This document shows, one piece after another, positions 11,701-24,492 of a DNA stretch of 64,000 nt (position 1 is its first letter; each line of letters opens with the position of its first letter). The DNA lies in contig OW387142.1 in the NCBI GenBank assembly GCA_936440205.1, positions 18,442,736 through 18,506,735 of the forward strand, in the 5' to 3' direction. A program made the position numbers and the translations under genes. Source of the DNA: Lepidonotus clava (Eukaryota > Annelida > Polychaeta > Phyllodocida > Polynoidae). The notes under the pieces are model-generated. The model had not been told where the DNA came from and did no database searches. It saw nothing but the letters and a program-made list of their open reading frames with translations.

Positions 11701-13269
11701 CAGACAGTGCAGATCATCCTACTAAAAATGAATCATGATAACATCAGCAGAGAGAAAAGCCTACAATCGTCCAATGGATACAAGGCTTCGGGAGGAGGAA
11801 CATGCATAGAGGAAAAAACGAATTTTAATAGCTTACCCGATTATCATTCTGAATCGTAAGTTATCACATTGATGAAAGGAATATTCATAGACACATGCAG
11901 GAAAGTGAATGCTTGTGTTTATATAAGATAATCGAATAGATTTACAGGTCCTTATGTCAATGGGTAGATGGATCTCTATTAACGATATTTGAGGATTGTA
12001 ATGCACTTTATATTACTTTTTTTATAGTGATTAGTGAGGAATAAGGTATTGCTTATGTAGGTCATATTGAATATGATTACATTCAAGGGCTAATCACACA
12101 GGTTTGTCTGTGGGCAAAAAACAAAACCACGTTTGTTCTGTGGAGTAGGAGGTCAGACGGGTGAAGGGGAATGTCATCAAGAACCGTAATCGTGTCAGTT
12201 CTGGTATTATCAAATACCTGACCACACGCGCGTAAGACCATTCATTTGCTTTCATATTATTGTATTGGATGATATGTATTACTTTGATATTGTTACATGA
12301 ATATTTGAATTAGCATTGTTGATCTATTAACAAGTATCATATATCATATCAGTGAAATGTTGCTTCATGAATGTTACAATATAGGGGAACCAATTCCTCA
12401 TTTCAGGATGTATTACAAATGACTGAGACATAATCCCACCAGGTATGTGACTGACTAACCTGGAGGATGTTCTGGATGTCCTCCAGGCCCAGCAGGAACC
12501 TCATGCGATCCGCGTCACAGTCAAAGGAGGCGAACTTCCTGAGGTCCTCTTGACCCAGCTCCTGGGTGACCTTAGTGACCAACTGACCCAGCTTACAGGT
12601 CACACCCATTTCACCGGGGGGCAGGCCAAGGGCCTCCGGGGGGTCCTGTAGGAAGAACAATGAACATAGGGATACCTCTAAAGTATTGAGGGTTAGAGAA
12701 ATACAATTAGCAACTGAGATCATAGGCATCACCTGAAGACGATACATATATGGATATTCATTCATTTCTTAATTCTTCCTCCTTTGAATATTAATTTCAT
12801 TGAATGTTGATTTGGGAATACACTAATTAAATGAATTATCATTTATGTCAAGGTAAGTATAGGGGGATAGAATTGGATGAAACTAATATACAAGCTAATG
12901 AATACACTAATGAATGCATTTTACTTCAGAGTAAACCACCTTATTAGGTATGCATGTACACACTTACAAATTAAATTAAATCCCTAGTTCTGTACAGTAA
13001 TCTTTGAGATGAATATTGCTCACATTTCTGAGACTTAGTTCGACGACCCCTTGATACAGTTTATAACGTACAGGATCTCCTTTATAATTGACTTCAATTT
13101 CTTACCGAATTCTCAGGTACCAACCATTAATATTAATATGCCTAATTCACATACCAGTCTTGATAAATTGTCAGTAAGATTCACTTTAAACAAGATGATT
13201 TGGTTCAACAATTATCCTCCAGATCCATACTGATACCTAACACATACATACCTCCATCGCTGTCGCCAT
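8756..13269 (-). CDS. SMYD4: SMYD4-like SET and MYND domain protein, copy 2 (3 coding exons)
   Basis: Coding exons run 13269-13252 (Met-Ala-Thr-Ala-Met-Glu, GTATGT donor), 12645-12460 and 10648-8756, all phase 0, giving 698 residues. Architecture equals copy 1: an N-terminal conserved segment, TPR-like helices, SET split by a MYND finger (CYNC...), NHSCDPN, a post-SET CQCEAC cluster and a CxxC...CxxC pair. Exon boundaries and phases match copy 1 exactly, so this is a gene duplication and not a retrocopy. The start is chosen because the small exon supplies an ATG directly in phase, while the preceding leader ends at a plain CAG acceptor. A separate leader exon with a TATA box lies near 14295-14440. 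Protein similarity to copy 1 is high throughout. Parts of the coding DNA are almost identical even at third positions, while others have drifted. The role is probably lysine methyltransferase or adaptor, as for the SMYD family. Confidence 0.9.
10649..12459 (-). other. Intron 2 of SMYD4-like gene 2
   Basis: The acceptor (GCACTTTCAG) abuts 10648 and the donor (GTTAGT) abuts 12460. The 1.8-kb intron is AT-rich. I see only a short AGCAAT-type simple repeat near 10756-10778 and no gene or element with clear ends. Confidence 0.7.
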
Positions 13270-14294
13270 AATTATGGTTCTGCAAAAGGGATAGGAGAAG
13301 TGCATTAATTGCAGATATACATGTGGATATAATTGATTGATCCTAATTTATAATTCACCCCCCTCCCCTTTTGGTAGACACGGCCTGTCACACGTGAACT
13401 TGGGAAACAGAGAGAAAAGCGTTGCGCAAATTTTCACGAATGCACTAGGTTTTAGTACTTAGCCTATATAATTTATATGCTGACCCCCCTTTTGGAAATC
13501 CTGGATCTGCCACTGCATATAATTATGTGGATGCATTTCAAAGGCCAGGGTCAACGCTTCTATCTTCATCCGATCCGCTTCAGTCAATCAGTATTTTTTT
13601 TTCTAATTTATTGAACAATACTCACATACATGTGATCTTCCGCATAAGTAAATTTCTAACGAGAATACAATCAATCAATCAAGTAATGGGATAGTAATAT
13701 AATGTCTGCTTTGAATCTACCACACTAAATAACTGTGTCTCCTCACACAGAAAGGATGCTCCGAGGGGTTACTCATGGTGTATGACAATACGGTGATATA
13801 AAACTCATAGAGGTATCATAGAGAGAAGCGTACTAGAAGCATCCCACTCTATCCCTTCAGCAATCTATTATACACAAATAAACGTTTGGGGATAAACGGA
13901 AGTTTGGAGCTGCTACCATGTATATATTCGTGCGCGTACCCGCTGAGCTGCATTTCCTCCGGAAACGCTAACCTAAATACCTGGATCTATTTATAACCTA
14001 AACCCTTCTAGGATTTCCTGGCCTGCGGATTTGTTATCACGCTGTATCGACGATACTAGGACATGCTATCAAGAACATGTTGCATTGCAAGATAGAATAC
14101 TATGAACATAGGAAAACTACATATGATTTCTGTATGGTCCTTAGGAATTGCACCATGTTTTTATTAAGCTAAAATTGTCGATGTTTCGAAGAACAAAACG
14201 ACTGAAATACAATAGTCCTTTCCATTTTAAATGGTAAAACCGTTTTAACTGGTAAAAAGAGGAAAATCCTAGATGTATTAAATAAAACACATAC
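12646..14294 (-). other. Introns around the first coding exon of SMYD4-like gene 2
   Basis: Two introns (12646-13251 and 13280-14294) flank the 28-bp exon at 13252-13279. A diverged MITE end of the GGATCC family is at about 13360-13515. A perfect MEF2-type site, CTATTTATAA, is at 13989-13998. A 16-bp string, AGGATGCTCCGAGGGG, near 13756 recurs near 55880, marking another dispersed repeat. Confidence 0.55.
13360..13515 (+). mobile_element. MITE of the CAGGGGCGGATCC-end family, copy 2 (diverged)
   Basis: The right end CCTGGATCTGCCACTG matches the right ends of the copies at 1913-2073 and 55914-56062, and a C-rich block lies upstream as in those copies. The left end is not clear. Confidence 0.35.
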
Positions 14295-14474
14295 CTTTGG
14301 CGGAGGCGTTCAGTAGGTAGATACTGCCACGTGGCCGTTGTAGGCCGGCCGAGCTGCTCGTTGGTGTTACAGGTCCTGTCGGGAGCTGCTCAGGGCGCCG
14401 AGTAACTCCACACTCCCGTCCCACCACCCACCGCCCCGTAACCGGCCCTCCGCCTCCCCTACACTATTTATATA
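14295..14474 (-). promoter_or_regulatory. TATA promoter and 5' leader exon of SMYD4-like gene 2
   Basis: On the minus strand TATATAAATAG (14474-14464) is a strong TATA box. A GC-rich leader follows and ends at 14295 in a AAAG|GTATGT donor, which would splice to the small ATG exon at 13279. The TATA core also resembles a MEF2 site, and a consensus MEF2 site lies 470 bp further on. The start site is inferred to be near 14440. Confidence 0.6.
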
Positions 14475-17400
14475 CCAGATGGACGGACCGGGGGGGGGGG
14501 GCGGACTTAGTCTGCCATCCTAGAACATCTCAACATCTAGGGTGGAAGTTATCTGCACTGTACTAATCTATGCCAATAGCCAAATAATCTATTCCGGAAA
14601 TGGGTATCTTGTAATGAATACATTTGATTATGATGCGGTTAATTTTCGCAACAGTAATTATTCTGACGATTTCATTAAAAACATCGTAACCTATAGCTAG
14701 ATTTATAAGATGTGTGAACCTGTTGCCGTTTAACCTTTCATGAAGTAGACTAGACTAGTTTCTATTAGGCATCTAGACATAGATTAATGTGGATATGAAA
14801 ACAAACTTTTTACAATTGAGGAATACATCATCTATGACTTTTTACTTTCTATCAATAAAAGTTACGACCACTTATGAATATATTCCTAACATTTTAGTGT
14901 TACCGCGGGACTCGTAATGCATATAATTGTATATGGTTCGAATAAAAACTAAGATACTTGCATGTTCTAAATTACCCTTACTAATTTAGGACATTTCCAC
15001 CTATTTTAGATACACATATTTGATAATTCCGATTTGCTTTTTCAAATTAAACATATACAAGGTTCGAGTCACGTTCGAAGGAAAACAAGCGAAGTCAACA
15101 AACTCCTCTCATTTGGTAGTATCTTTTATTGGTCTGTTTTAACTGAAATACACATTAACACGAGTATTGACTTGATTATTACATATACCACAGCGTCAAA
15201 GACGCCGATGTCATTGGATTAACAGAAGACGGCATTTTTTCTCCAAACAACTACCCATAACATACATTTTGGACTATATAAGGATCCATTAAAGGTTGCT
15301 AATTTCCTCCCAAAATGTCACTGGAATAACATTTTCCAGGTTCAATTGTAAGTCTTAACATGGGAATATTCAATGATAACATTTTAAATCCCAACTCACT
15401 TGCACAAGGATGAAATAATATTTCAGACTATACTTACTCAAAAAACATGTACAAAAGGCAAACGTTGGAAGCAGTAATGGCACAGGGGTTTTCAATCTCC
15501 GACACGGACAAGCAACATCATATATAGGTTCTTAATGAACAGGTTATTAAGTATTGTACAAGATATTCTTCCCTACAGTGCTTACACCTATGCTAACGAA
15601 TTACAGTATTTTAAGAACTGTGGTCCCAATATGTTATCTTCAAATGTGACCATAGGAAAGAATTGACCTTTATTCGAAGCATCGTATATCATCAAACTTA
15701 ACTATCTTTTTCTTCAAAGAAATCACGTTCGATCTGATCTATTTTAACCCTGGTCTTGAACTTTTGAACGTATAAATGGGAAGCTAGGCATAAGAACTAG
15801 GAACATGGCCGATAGTCCTATACGATATGCATCATGTGGTTTCCCCTAAAAATGGCAAGAAACACAGCTGGGCTGGATGCTTTATAGAAGTTAGCACTTT
15901 GGGTTGCTAGGCTCTTGTTCTTTCTCACATTTATGTTTATTTAATGGCCAGTTTATTATATATATATACACAAGGTTTCTTTATGAATTTTACTTTCAGA
16001 AGCTACCAGGGCGTCCTAAGGGATATCACATTGTCCGAATGCACCACATTGAACCTCAAAACTATTTGAATACTCAGTATAATTATGTATTCACATATTC
16101 AGGTTCATTTTCGACTAAAAGTAAAACTGTGTGTCTAAAAGCCATCAAATTCTCCCAATTCATACCAATGAATTAAATTATATACTTGATGGAAATAATA
16201 TTGCAAAAGATATATATAAACGGTTTCCTATGTTATAGTTATTGTTCTAATTTCTTGCATTATTTTCCCAAGAAAGACAACGTACATGTAATGCTAGTAC
16301 CGGATTTCTTGTTTCGGTTAATAAAGATATCTTCTTTTTAACCTGTTTTCGACTTAAGAAGTAAAAAACGCGATTGCATTTAAGGTGCGTATATATGCAT
16401 AAGTACATATTGTAAGGTGGACCTTTTGAATTGCTTGTCTTTACACAAACCTTATTTTCAAAAAGCTTATAATACTCAATATCGAAATACCACCAAAGGT
16501 TATGAAGCTATGGACGGACCTTTCTATTAGATTCTTTTTAAAATGATAATCATTTCATATTTTGGGTCAGTTAAGCAATGATAAAATGTATGTATATCAT
16601 ACACATGTTTACAGAGGATTTGATAATAAAAAAGTTAAACGCCAATGCAAAGCTGAATAACATTTCTATGACAGTTGGATATCACGATGCAAGAGCTGAA
16701 TAGAGCAATGTAAACTTCTTCTAATACATTGATTGTAAAATATCAAGACAAAGAAGAAATGAGGATTATAAACATTCAAATATAACATAAAGCAAATGCA
16801 AAAGACAAATTGTAAATGTAAGCTATTGAAATTTTCGCCTGGCCGGTACATGATCGTGATTAAAATTTCATTAACAGCAGTGACACATAGTCATTCCCTG
16901 GGTATCTAGTGTATTGAATTAGGCATCAACAATTGTTATTATGATGTCAAACACCGAAACTGCACCAGCTCGTATAACTCAGGGGAATCTTCCACGCAAA
17001 ATCTTTTAAACTTATGGTGAAAACGAAATATGTCCTTTCTCCTCAACAAACATAAACAAGTGTGACGACATAAGGGCCTTTGCCTCTGGAGAAAAAGTTA
17101 TAAACAAACTATACAAGTTAAAAAGGCAATAAATACAAACTTAGTAAATAGGTTAATTATTGCAATAATTAAAGCCTGGGCCCTGATGAAGTATAGAAAA
17201 TTTTAAAGAAATCCTAGTTTTCAGTTGAGTGACTAGAAATGAGTACAAATCTCTGCAAAGTTTAAAGATTCGAAATTCGTAACTAATTCCTGGAGACCTA
17301 CCTAATCATGAAAGAATAAAAAGTTTGAGAGGAAAATTTAGATTTAAAGATGTTAAACTCATACCTGTACATCTTACTAATTATGAATATGAAGTTACAT

Positions 17401-17606
17401 TGCTGTGATGATGCAACGACGTTGACATGACATTTGTTACAGTACTAAGTACAAAAAGGCACTAAGTGATGAAATTATTGACGTTCATTTGCTGATTATT
17501 TATCATTAATTGATTATTATGTCGGTGTTCCTTTAACTACTAATTCGTTACTAGTTATCTTTTTGTGACTGATGTTTGCTGACTTAGTCCCTCTTAGTAA
17601 GTTTTT
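14475..17606. other. Intergenic region without recognised genes
   Basis: A G run occurs at 14490-14501. The rest is AT-rich. Short open frames such as those at 15034-15222 and 15904-16176 show no domains, no compositional change and no supporting splice sites. I see nothing else that can be supported. Confidence 0.5.
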
Positions 17607-17907
17607 GTGGGTCATGTGGGTCATGTGGGTCATGTGGGTCATGTGGTACATGTGGTACATGTGGGTCATGTGGGTCATGTGGGTCATGTGGGTCATGGCA
17701 TCCCCATGGCATCCCCATGGCATCCCCATGGCATCCCCATGGCATCCCCATGGCATCCCCATGGCATCCCCATGGCACCCCCATGGCATCCCCATGGCAT
17801 CCCCATGGCATCCCCATGGCATCCCCATGGCATCCCCATGGCATCCCCTTCACCCCTTCACCCCTTTACCCCTTTACCCTCTTCACCCTCTTCACCCCCT
17901 TACCCCC
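17607..17907. repeat. Composite minisatellite: 9-bp, 11-bp and pyrimidine arrays
   Basis: Three arrays abut. The first is ten 9-bp units (GTGGGTCAT, two of them GTGGTACAT) at 17607-17696. The second is about thirteen and a half 11-bp units (GGCATCCCCAT, one with CACCC) at 17697-17848. The third is a TTCACCCC / TTTACCCC pyrimidine tract to 17907. The 11-bp unit has no stop in any frame on either strand, so long open frames appear in every reading. These are by-products of the repeat and not genes. Confidence 0.9.
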
Positions 17908-20880
17908 ATATGAAAATAAAAGGGTTGAGTGAGACCTATTGTGGCATTGATATTGATATATTCATTATGTTAATTAGACTTGCATTCCCACAATGCTGTG
18001 AGACAACAATAATGCAATTTTCTTTTGTCTTTTGGGAGGAACTGGAAGCGGAAGTAGAAATGTTCTGAAAGCTGGTTCCCACAGTCATGCTAATGCATAG
18101 CACTTTGACAGTTTTAGGCTGACACCAGCAATCTCAAAACCAGTTCCTATCTGTGTCCGAATGACAAATTTGACAAGGTTCACCATCGGGGCCACTCCGG
18201 GCCCAGAACAATGAGAACTTCGTAAGAACATGAAATATAAGTCTCTGAAAACGTTCATGGACTTTTAGTAAGTGTCTGGTAGCTAGGAGATGCACATCTT
18301 TTTCCCATAAAAAGTGAAGGTAAAGTGAGAAACCACTTTTGATTGAGAAAGATTTACAAGCACAGCTGATTGAAAATATATATGAGCAACAAACTGATAA
18401 TAAGATATACTTGTATTCGTGTTACAAAAACATGACTGCAAGCTACTTTTGAAAGAAATACAATCAATACTCCTGTGGCACATTCCTCAAAAATGGGATA
18501 CCTTCAATGGTTCCCACGCCTCAGCTTGTTAAGGCTTGCAAATCTCAAATTGATAAAATAATATAATTATGGTTCATTTCAATTTATGCAAGATACTTAC
18601 ATATACGTTGGTTCACTATAATCTGTGCACATGGCTTCGTACTAGTCAAATAAACAGTTACATGAATTTGAAACCTGATGTCTTTCTTAAGTTTGGTCAA
18701 ATCGGTCAATAACCACGAGGGACCTCTTTTCATTGTAACAATCTTAATTAAATTCCAGAAAACAATAAATGAACGGAACAATTTGGGAAACAAAAGGAAA
18801 CCACACACAAAATAAGAAGGCCAGCTCGTGATATATCATTCGACTTCCCTATACTTATTTGGTGAACATGAAATATGGTGCTTATTTTAATGAAAAGAAA
18901 AAAAAACATTCTGAGACAGTTTCCTATAGATCACAATGAATTAAAGGAATAAGCACATTTTTGTCGCTAAGTAAAATGCCAAAAGGTCCCTTGATAAACA
19001 GTTGTTGTGAATCTTCAACAACCCATTGCTGATATGACACATAAATATGGTGTGCGATTACAACACGAGATGGGATAATATAACTTCACAATAAACAAGA
19101 GTCAAAATGACCTTTGTTGACCTTTGTTTAAATATATTAAATGTTTTAGGTCTTGATTAACAGCAATCTGATTCACTTTCAAGACTAACGTTGTAAGTAT
19201 TTTCAATCATTCTTTCTCACAAAAATAGTCCTCTATTTTTACGAACTAGAATTCAGTGTGTCCCCTAAACCACGAGTCGTCATTTCGACATCTCTGTTAT
19301 GGTGTTAGTCTTAAGTGGAATGTAAAACAAATAGTCTGACCCCTACACAGTAGAGGCTCAGGTACCGCCGTTAACATTTTTCATTATACTTATTATGGTA
19401 AAACTCATTGAATAAGGTGCACTTATACATGGTAAAACTCACTTCATATAATTATGGTAATTAAGTACACATTGAATACGGTGCGCTCAATGTGCGGCAC
19501 TCTTATGGCACCAATAAACGTGAAATAAGTTGAGTATAGGTCACTATATTCCTATAATCTTCTGTTTTCAAGTGCCTTTCCTCAAGGTCTTTGGCTATTG
19601 CTGCATGTTGTGTAGAAAGTGACACGGTTCTGGATGCTATGACCTTTTTGTACGCTTTTACTATGAGCTATGTTGTTGGACCACTCCGAGTGACACACTA
19701 AGAAACTGGTTATGTCACGACTATTATATACTTATATTCTAACAAGAATGAATTATATATATTTTCTCTTTTCGATGGTCATGGACCAGCGCTCTAGGGA
19801 TATAACTAACGTTTATGGATTCCAGCGATTGTACTTAATAAACTGTGGTAACCCAAAACGGTCGGAAAAGTCCGGCCTTTAAGCCTTAATGTCCGACAAG
19901 CTGGTATAAACCTTAAGACAATTTATCCGATAAAAGACAAATTTGTGTTGATGCCTTCATATTAAAAGATCGATATTTTATAGAATGATATAGGTTAAGA
20001 ATTCACGACGGTAAATCATATCATTTGTGACATCACAAATATGTTCTTAACACTAAATAAATATCGTGATTTCTCCAGACAAATACATGTACACTTAGTT
20101 CAACCAAGGCAATCAAATAGTAGAAATTGGTATAAAAAGCAAAACATCATACTTAATGGTATAACATACTTAATTCGATTTTTGATATACGATGAAAAAG
20201 GAGCTATTGAGACTGATTAAGCTGGACATAATCAGGTCAACACTATCTTTCCAAGAAAGATAGGTGATACGTCTCTTTTCTTTTTCCGACAACTTCTAAG
20301 AAATCAGCCACGTTAATTATAAAATGTTTGTTTCTTAGCTGACAAAATCTACTACTTTGGGTGAAAAAATATGATGCTACGAGATATTCCCTTGTCGGCA
20401 GCTTTTTCGTCTCAAGGCATACAACAGTCACATATATACTGGCACGTAGGTAGTGTGCAGTGGAAGTAAAGATTTTATAGTATGTTTTTAGTAAATACAC
20501 TTATTCATATAGGTCGTGCCGACAAACAGGTGACCGGGGCATATCTCACAACCTATTTGCCACTTCATATGCAGAATATGTCCTTACCACTAATTGCTCG
20601 TTTTTAAAGTGGCGCCGAGGCGTACATTTTAAACACCAGTAGCAATCCCTTTAATTGCTGAATTATGTTGGTACCGTTCTCCGTCTTATCTACTTAAAAC
20701 CTTGCTTTCCGGTACCTACTGCCTCACAATGTAATGGTTATCCACTTCCTAGGGTGTGAAGACTGCAGGGTACGGTTGAACTATCTTCCTCCTTTATACT
20801 GCTGAATTCTAGTACCGGTAGTATCTACCCTCCTCAGTTTGGGTAAGCTCTCGGCAGGTGGGCTAACCCTGGAGGTTGTG
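17908..20880. other. Intergenic region downstream of the LDLRAD3-like gene
   Basis: AT-rich DNA with no convincing exon. The 3' UTR of the minus-strand LDLRAD3-like gene must lie in its right part. A minus-strand ATTAAA variant signal near 20651 is possible, but no canonical AATAAA was seen close to the stop codon. Confidence 0.4.
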
Positions 20881-23800
20881 TTAACTCTCCCCCTGCTCAG
20901 TGTCACTGGCTGCCCTGTTGGTGGAGACCTGGACCAGCTGTTGTAAGGTGGGCACGCTGACGTGACGTCGTGGTGACGGGGGCGGGGGCGGCAGGCGCGG
21001 GGAGGTGGGCGGCAGGGAGCAGGGCGAGCAGCTCGGCGAGGTCTGTGAGCGGGTCGACACGGTGGACAGGGAGTGGAGTGAGAGCGGGGCCGGGGCCATC
21101 CTCAGGTTGACGGGCGGTGGAGAGGTAGGTGTCCAGCGGGCGCCCGGTGATAAAGGCGGAGACCGCACTGAGCCGAACGATGCTGCCCGCGACCGCTGAG
21201 ACGTGGTGGACGGCGGTGGGGGTGGTGGGGTGATGGGTGGCGGCGGGGTGGCCCTCTCTTTGTACGGAGGCAAGTCAGGGTCCTGTGGACAAAGAGGAAA
21301 AGATGAAACGGCATCCTACAAATGAGATACGCTTGTAAAATATTTCGCTTTTCCGTTCTAAAGGATTCCTGTCTTCAAAACTCGTATTCTGTAACCTTTT
21401 AAATTATGTCTTTATTACGTGTTAATCGTGAATTCACATGAGATTTCTCAACACTGTTGAAAACTGATTCGCTAGATTTAGAAAATGCTACTTTTAATTG
21501 ACAGTGATCCGACAGAAGGGTGAAACTTAAAAACAATTTAAACGTGAATCTACCACAGTAAAAAAAAAAGAATTATAGCTAATACCTAACATTTACGAGC
21601 AACACTATTTAAACGATTCCAAAATTATTCTAAGAGCTGGAAAAAAAAATCCCGATACAACTATTTCAAAACAAAAATTTGGATGACCTCAGGTTAGAAA
21701 TAACATTATCATCAGCAAACAGACCACTTTGCTGCTTACCTCCTGCGGCAACGGTGCGAACCCAGCGTTGCTGATTCCGGGGTTCATGGCCTCGGCGTAG
21801 GAGGGTGGTGGGGTGAGCCCCTCGTGGTCCCCGCCCGGGTCTTCAGGGGGTGGAGGCAGCGGGTCGGCCATGGTGAGTGAGAAGTGGTGGTTGTGGACCA
21901 CCATCAGTTGGTGACCGGGCGAGCCCAGCGTGGTCCTCTGTAGGGGTGTCATCGAGTAAAAGGACACCTGGTCCAGGGCGAAGTAACTACCGTGGGCTGC
22001 AAGGGTTAGAGGTTTCTGTTACATCTCTGTTAAGCAGGGATATCTGAATACACCATTTGAAGGTCTGATGTCATGTAGAAAGACATAACATCACCCAAAC
22101 TGATAGTTTTTACGGTCTATTTCTTACAATATTGCATAGGATTGTGAGTTATATGTATATGTGTGAGTTATCCAAATGTAGTAATTGCATAAACATCAAA
22201 TGTTTAAATGTTGATTGATTCATGGTGAGGTATTTGCGTTTGATCATATAACTTTTCTGTAAAACCTCAATCTATTTTTGCATACAAAACTATCACTTTA
22301 TTTCTTAACAAAAATCTTATTTGACATGACCCGTTAAGCCGCAACTCAATCAAGACTGCCATGGTAATAATTGTGTCCAAATGACTTTCATCGTAACCCT
22401 TTCAGATTTACAATATTAATCTTTAGGACCTCTCATATATATTGCTTTCTACAGAATCTTACTCACCGAAAAAAACAATTGAAACATAATTCACTTCTCA
22501 CCTTCTTGTGCCCGTTGCATTCTGCGTATGTGGCAGAGTCCCTCCTTGAAGCACTTGTAGACGGCGTAGAGGAGCCCGATGCCCAGAATGACTGGGGTGA
22601 CGAGCCAGGCCAGGTTGGCCTGCCCGCTCCGACTGCTGTAGATGATCAAGTGCTTGGTGACGCCCACACCTAGGGCAGAAGACGACAACGTGTAGTACCC
22701 AATAATGATACATTAAGCTTCAACAACTTGAGAATAATACTTACAAAATATTCGGACACATTCTGATAGCCTCGTCGTATAGATGAGAATATTACTTATT
22801 CATATATAATTAAACTAAATCATACACCTATTTCTCTCCAATCTGCTTTCCATAAAGAATTCTAGCAAAAACAAAAACAATGTGTGGCAGTAAATTATAT
22901 TTTCTAATTAAATATTACTATCTGTGGTTGGAACTCTGATACCTAAATATTTTTTGATTTTTTTTGAAATTCTAAGATTTGCCCTCTGTGTCCTTTTGGA
23001 TAAGTGCCTCTGGAGACCAGGTCACAGTCTAAGAGATGCTGCTACAGCTACAGACTTACTTGTACAGTTGGTCTCATCCGTCAAGTCCCCACAGTCGTCC
23101 ACTCCATTACACCTCTCCACATCGCTGAAACACAGGGCCAGAGTGGCGCACCTCCACGGCTTGTCTAAGTTTTGGCATTCATGTCCTGTTTAATTGCGAC
23201 CATAAATACAAGATGTAATCAAGAAGAATTAAGGAGAATGTCAGCATGAAGAGCAAACGTTATTAAGATTTAAGTTAACTACCATATCTTGATAGATCTA
23301 ATAGTTATCATATATATTTCATCTGTTGTATACAATCCATTGACTTTGGTACCGGGATTTACTTCATTGTAATGATTGCTGGTGTTAAATACTTTATGAA
23401 AATTACTAGATTACCTGCTGTTTGTGATCCAACGAAGAAGGACAGAATTAATAGAATCTCTGTTACCAACTTAGTTACCCTCAAGTGACCTGCAAAAGAA
23501 GGAAAGAATATAAGTTATAACTATGACATAGCCAAATGATCGACTCTCTACTCCAGGTCCCTACGTTGTAGGAAGTACTAAAAGGAATACAATTACGAAT
23601 ACGAATATTTTATGGACTAATGTAGAGCAGTACATTTATCTCATAACAATGTCAATGGCAGGCAGGTTTTGTACAGAAGTGTATGCTTTCTTGACAAAAG
23701 TACAAATTCATTCAATAGCTTGAGTTTTCAGGTCACTTTTGCAAATGGTGTGTAGATTGAGAATAGTTCTCAGGTTTTGCACTTCAGGTACGACTTTGTA

Positions 23801-24492
23801 GTATAATTGGAGATGTTATCCTCAGTTTTCTGATGTCAGACAGGCCCTTCTTCTTACACAATTAGTCTACAGTAAAGGAGAACATGCCTGACATCTTGAA
23901 CCTCACCACAGTCTATCTATACAGAGTATGTTGTCCTCTTTTTTTGTTCGATAACTCCTGTTTGCTATCTGAAGTACAGTAACAGTCTAGGCCTATTCTT
24001 AGTTTTGTGAGATAACTTCTGATCATTGGTGACCTAGCATTGTTGAAGTAGGTTGCTGTCTGTATGTATGTTGTTGACTGGCATAGCTTTATAATATCAC
24101 ATCTGTTATTGCAGCAGTAGGAGTCAAGAGTTTGTAGATAAATGTTCTCAAGCCTTGTTGTAAAAAGAGATTTCAAGGCATGCTTGCTAAAACTTTAAAA
24201 GCAAGGAGTTAAAAGGATCTGCAGAGCTAACTCAGTTTAGATGACTCTACTGTAACAATAGCCAAATGATCGACTCTCTACTCCCAAACTCGTAAATTTC
24301 GTACATCTGCTTGCCTTGAGAGAAGGCTCCACCAGCCTGTCCACAGAGCTACTGTAGTCTGTAAGTGTAACAACAATGACAACACGGGACGCAAACTCAC
24401 AGACACAGCGTATCTGTTTGATCAAGGGAGTACCGTTGACCACGTGCAATTATCAATAATGAATAACAAACGTTTGTCTTACCGGCAGACAT
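20881..24492 (-). CDS. LDLRAD3: LDLRAD3-like single-pass membrane protein (6 coding exons)
   Basis: Exons run 24492-24483, 23489-23415, 23185-23060, 22669-22502, 21996-21740 and 21282-20881. All have GT/AG ends and compatible phases, giving 345 residues. A signal peptide fills 1-28. One LDL-receptor class A module spans about 31-69 with six cysteines (32, 41, 47, 54, 60, 69) and the acidic calcium-binding stretch CNGVDDCGDLTDE. A membrane helix lies at about 91-109, followed by a long cytoplasmic tail. The tail holds PPSY (190-193) and LPPY (216-219), in the order and context of the vertebrate LDLRAD3 tail (PPSYSEA, then DLPPYRSR, then a Ser/Arg stretch), then a very proline-rich C-terminus. 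PPxY motifs recruit NEDD4-family ubiquitin ligases; vertebrate LDLRAD3 does this and affects APP handling. Vertebrate LDLRAD3 has three class A modules, so the single one here is a difference. LDLRAD4 is the alternative assignment. Confidence 0.85.

Noticed and set aside
15904-16176. A 90-codon plus-strand open frame
   Set aside because: There is no domain, no GC shift and no compatible splice signals in an AT-rich intergenic tract.
17517-18068. Long overlapping open frames rich in PWHPHGIPMAS or GMPWGCHGDA repeats
   Set aside because: They are created by an 11-bp repeat lacking stops in all frames and exist on both strands at once. There is no reason to think any is translated.
22924-23193. 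Plus-strand open frame over the LDLa exon
   Set aside because: It is the antisense of the LDL-receptor class A exon, whose six-cysteine pattern fixes the true strand.
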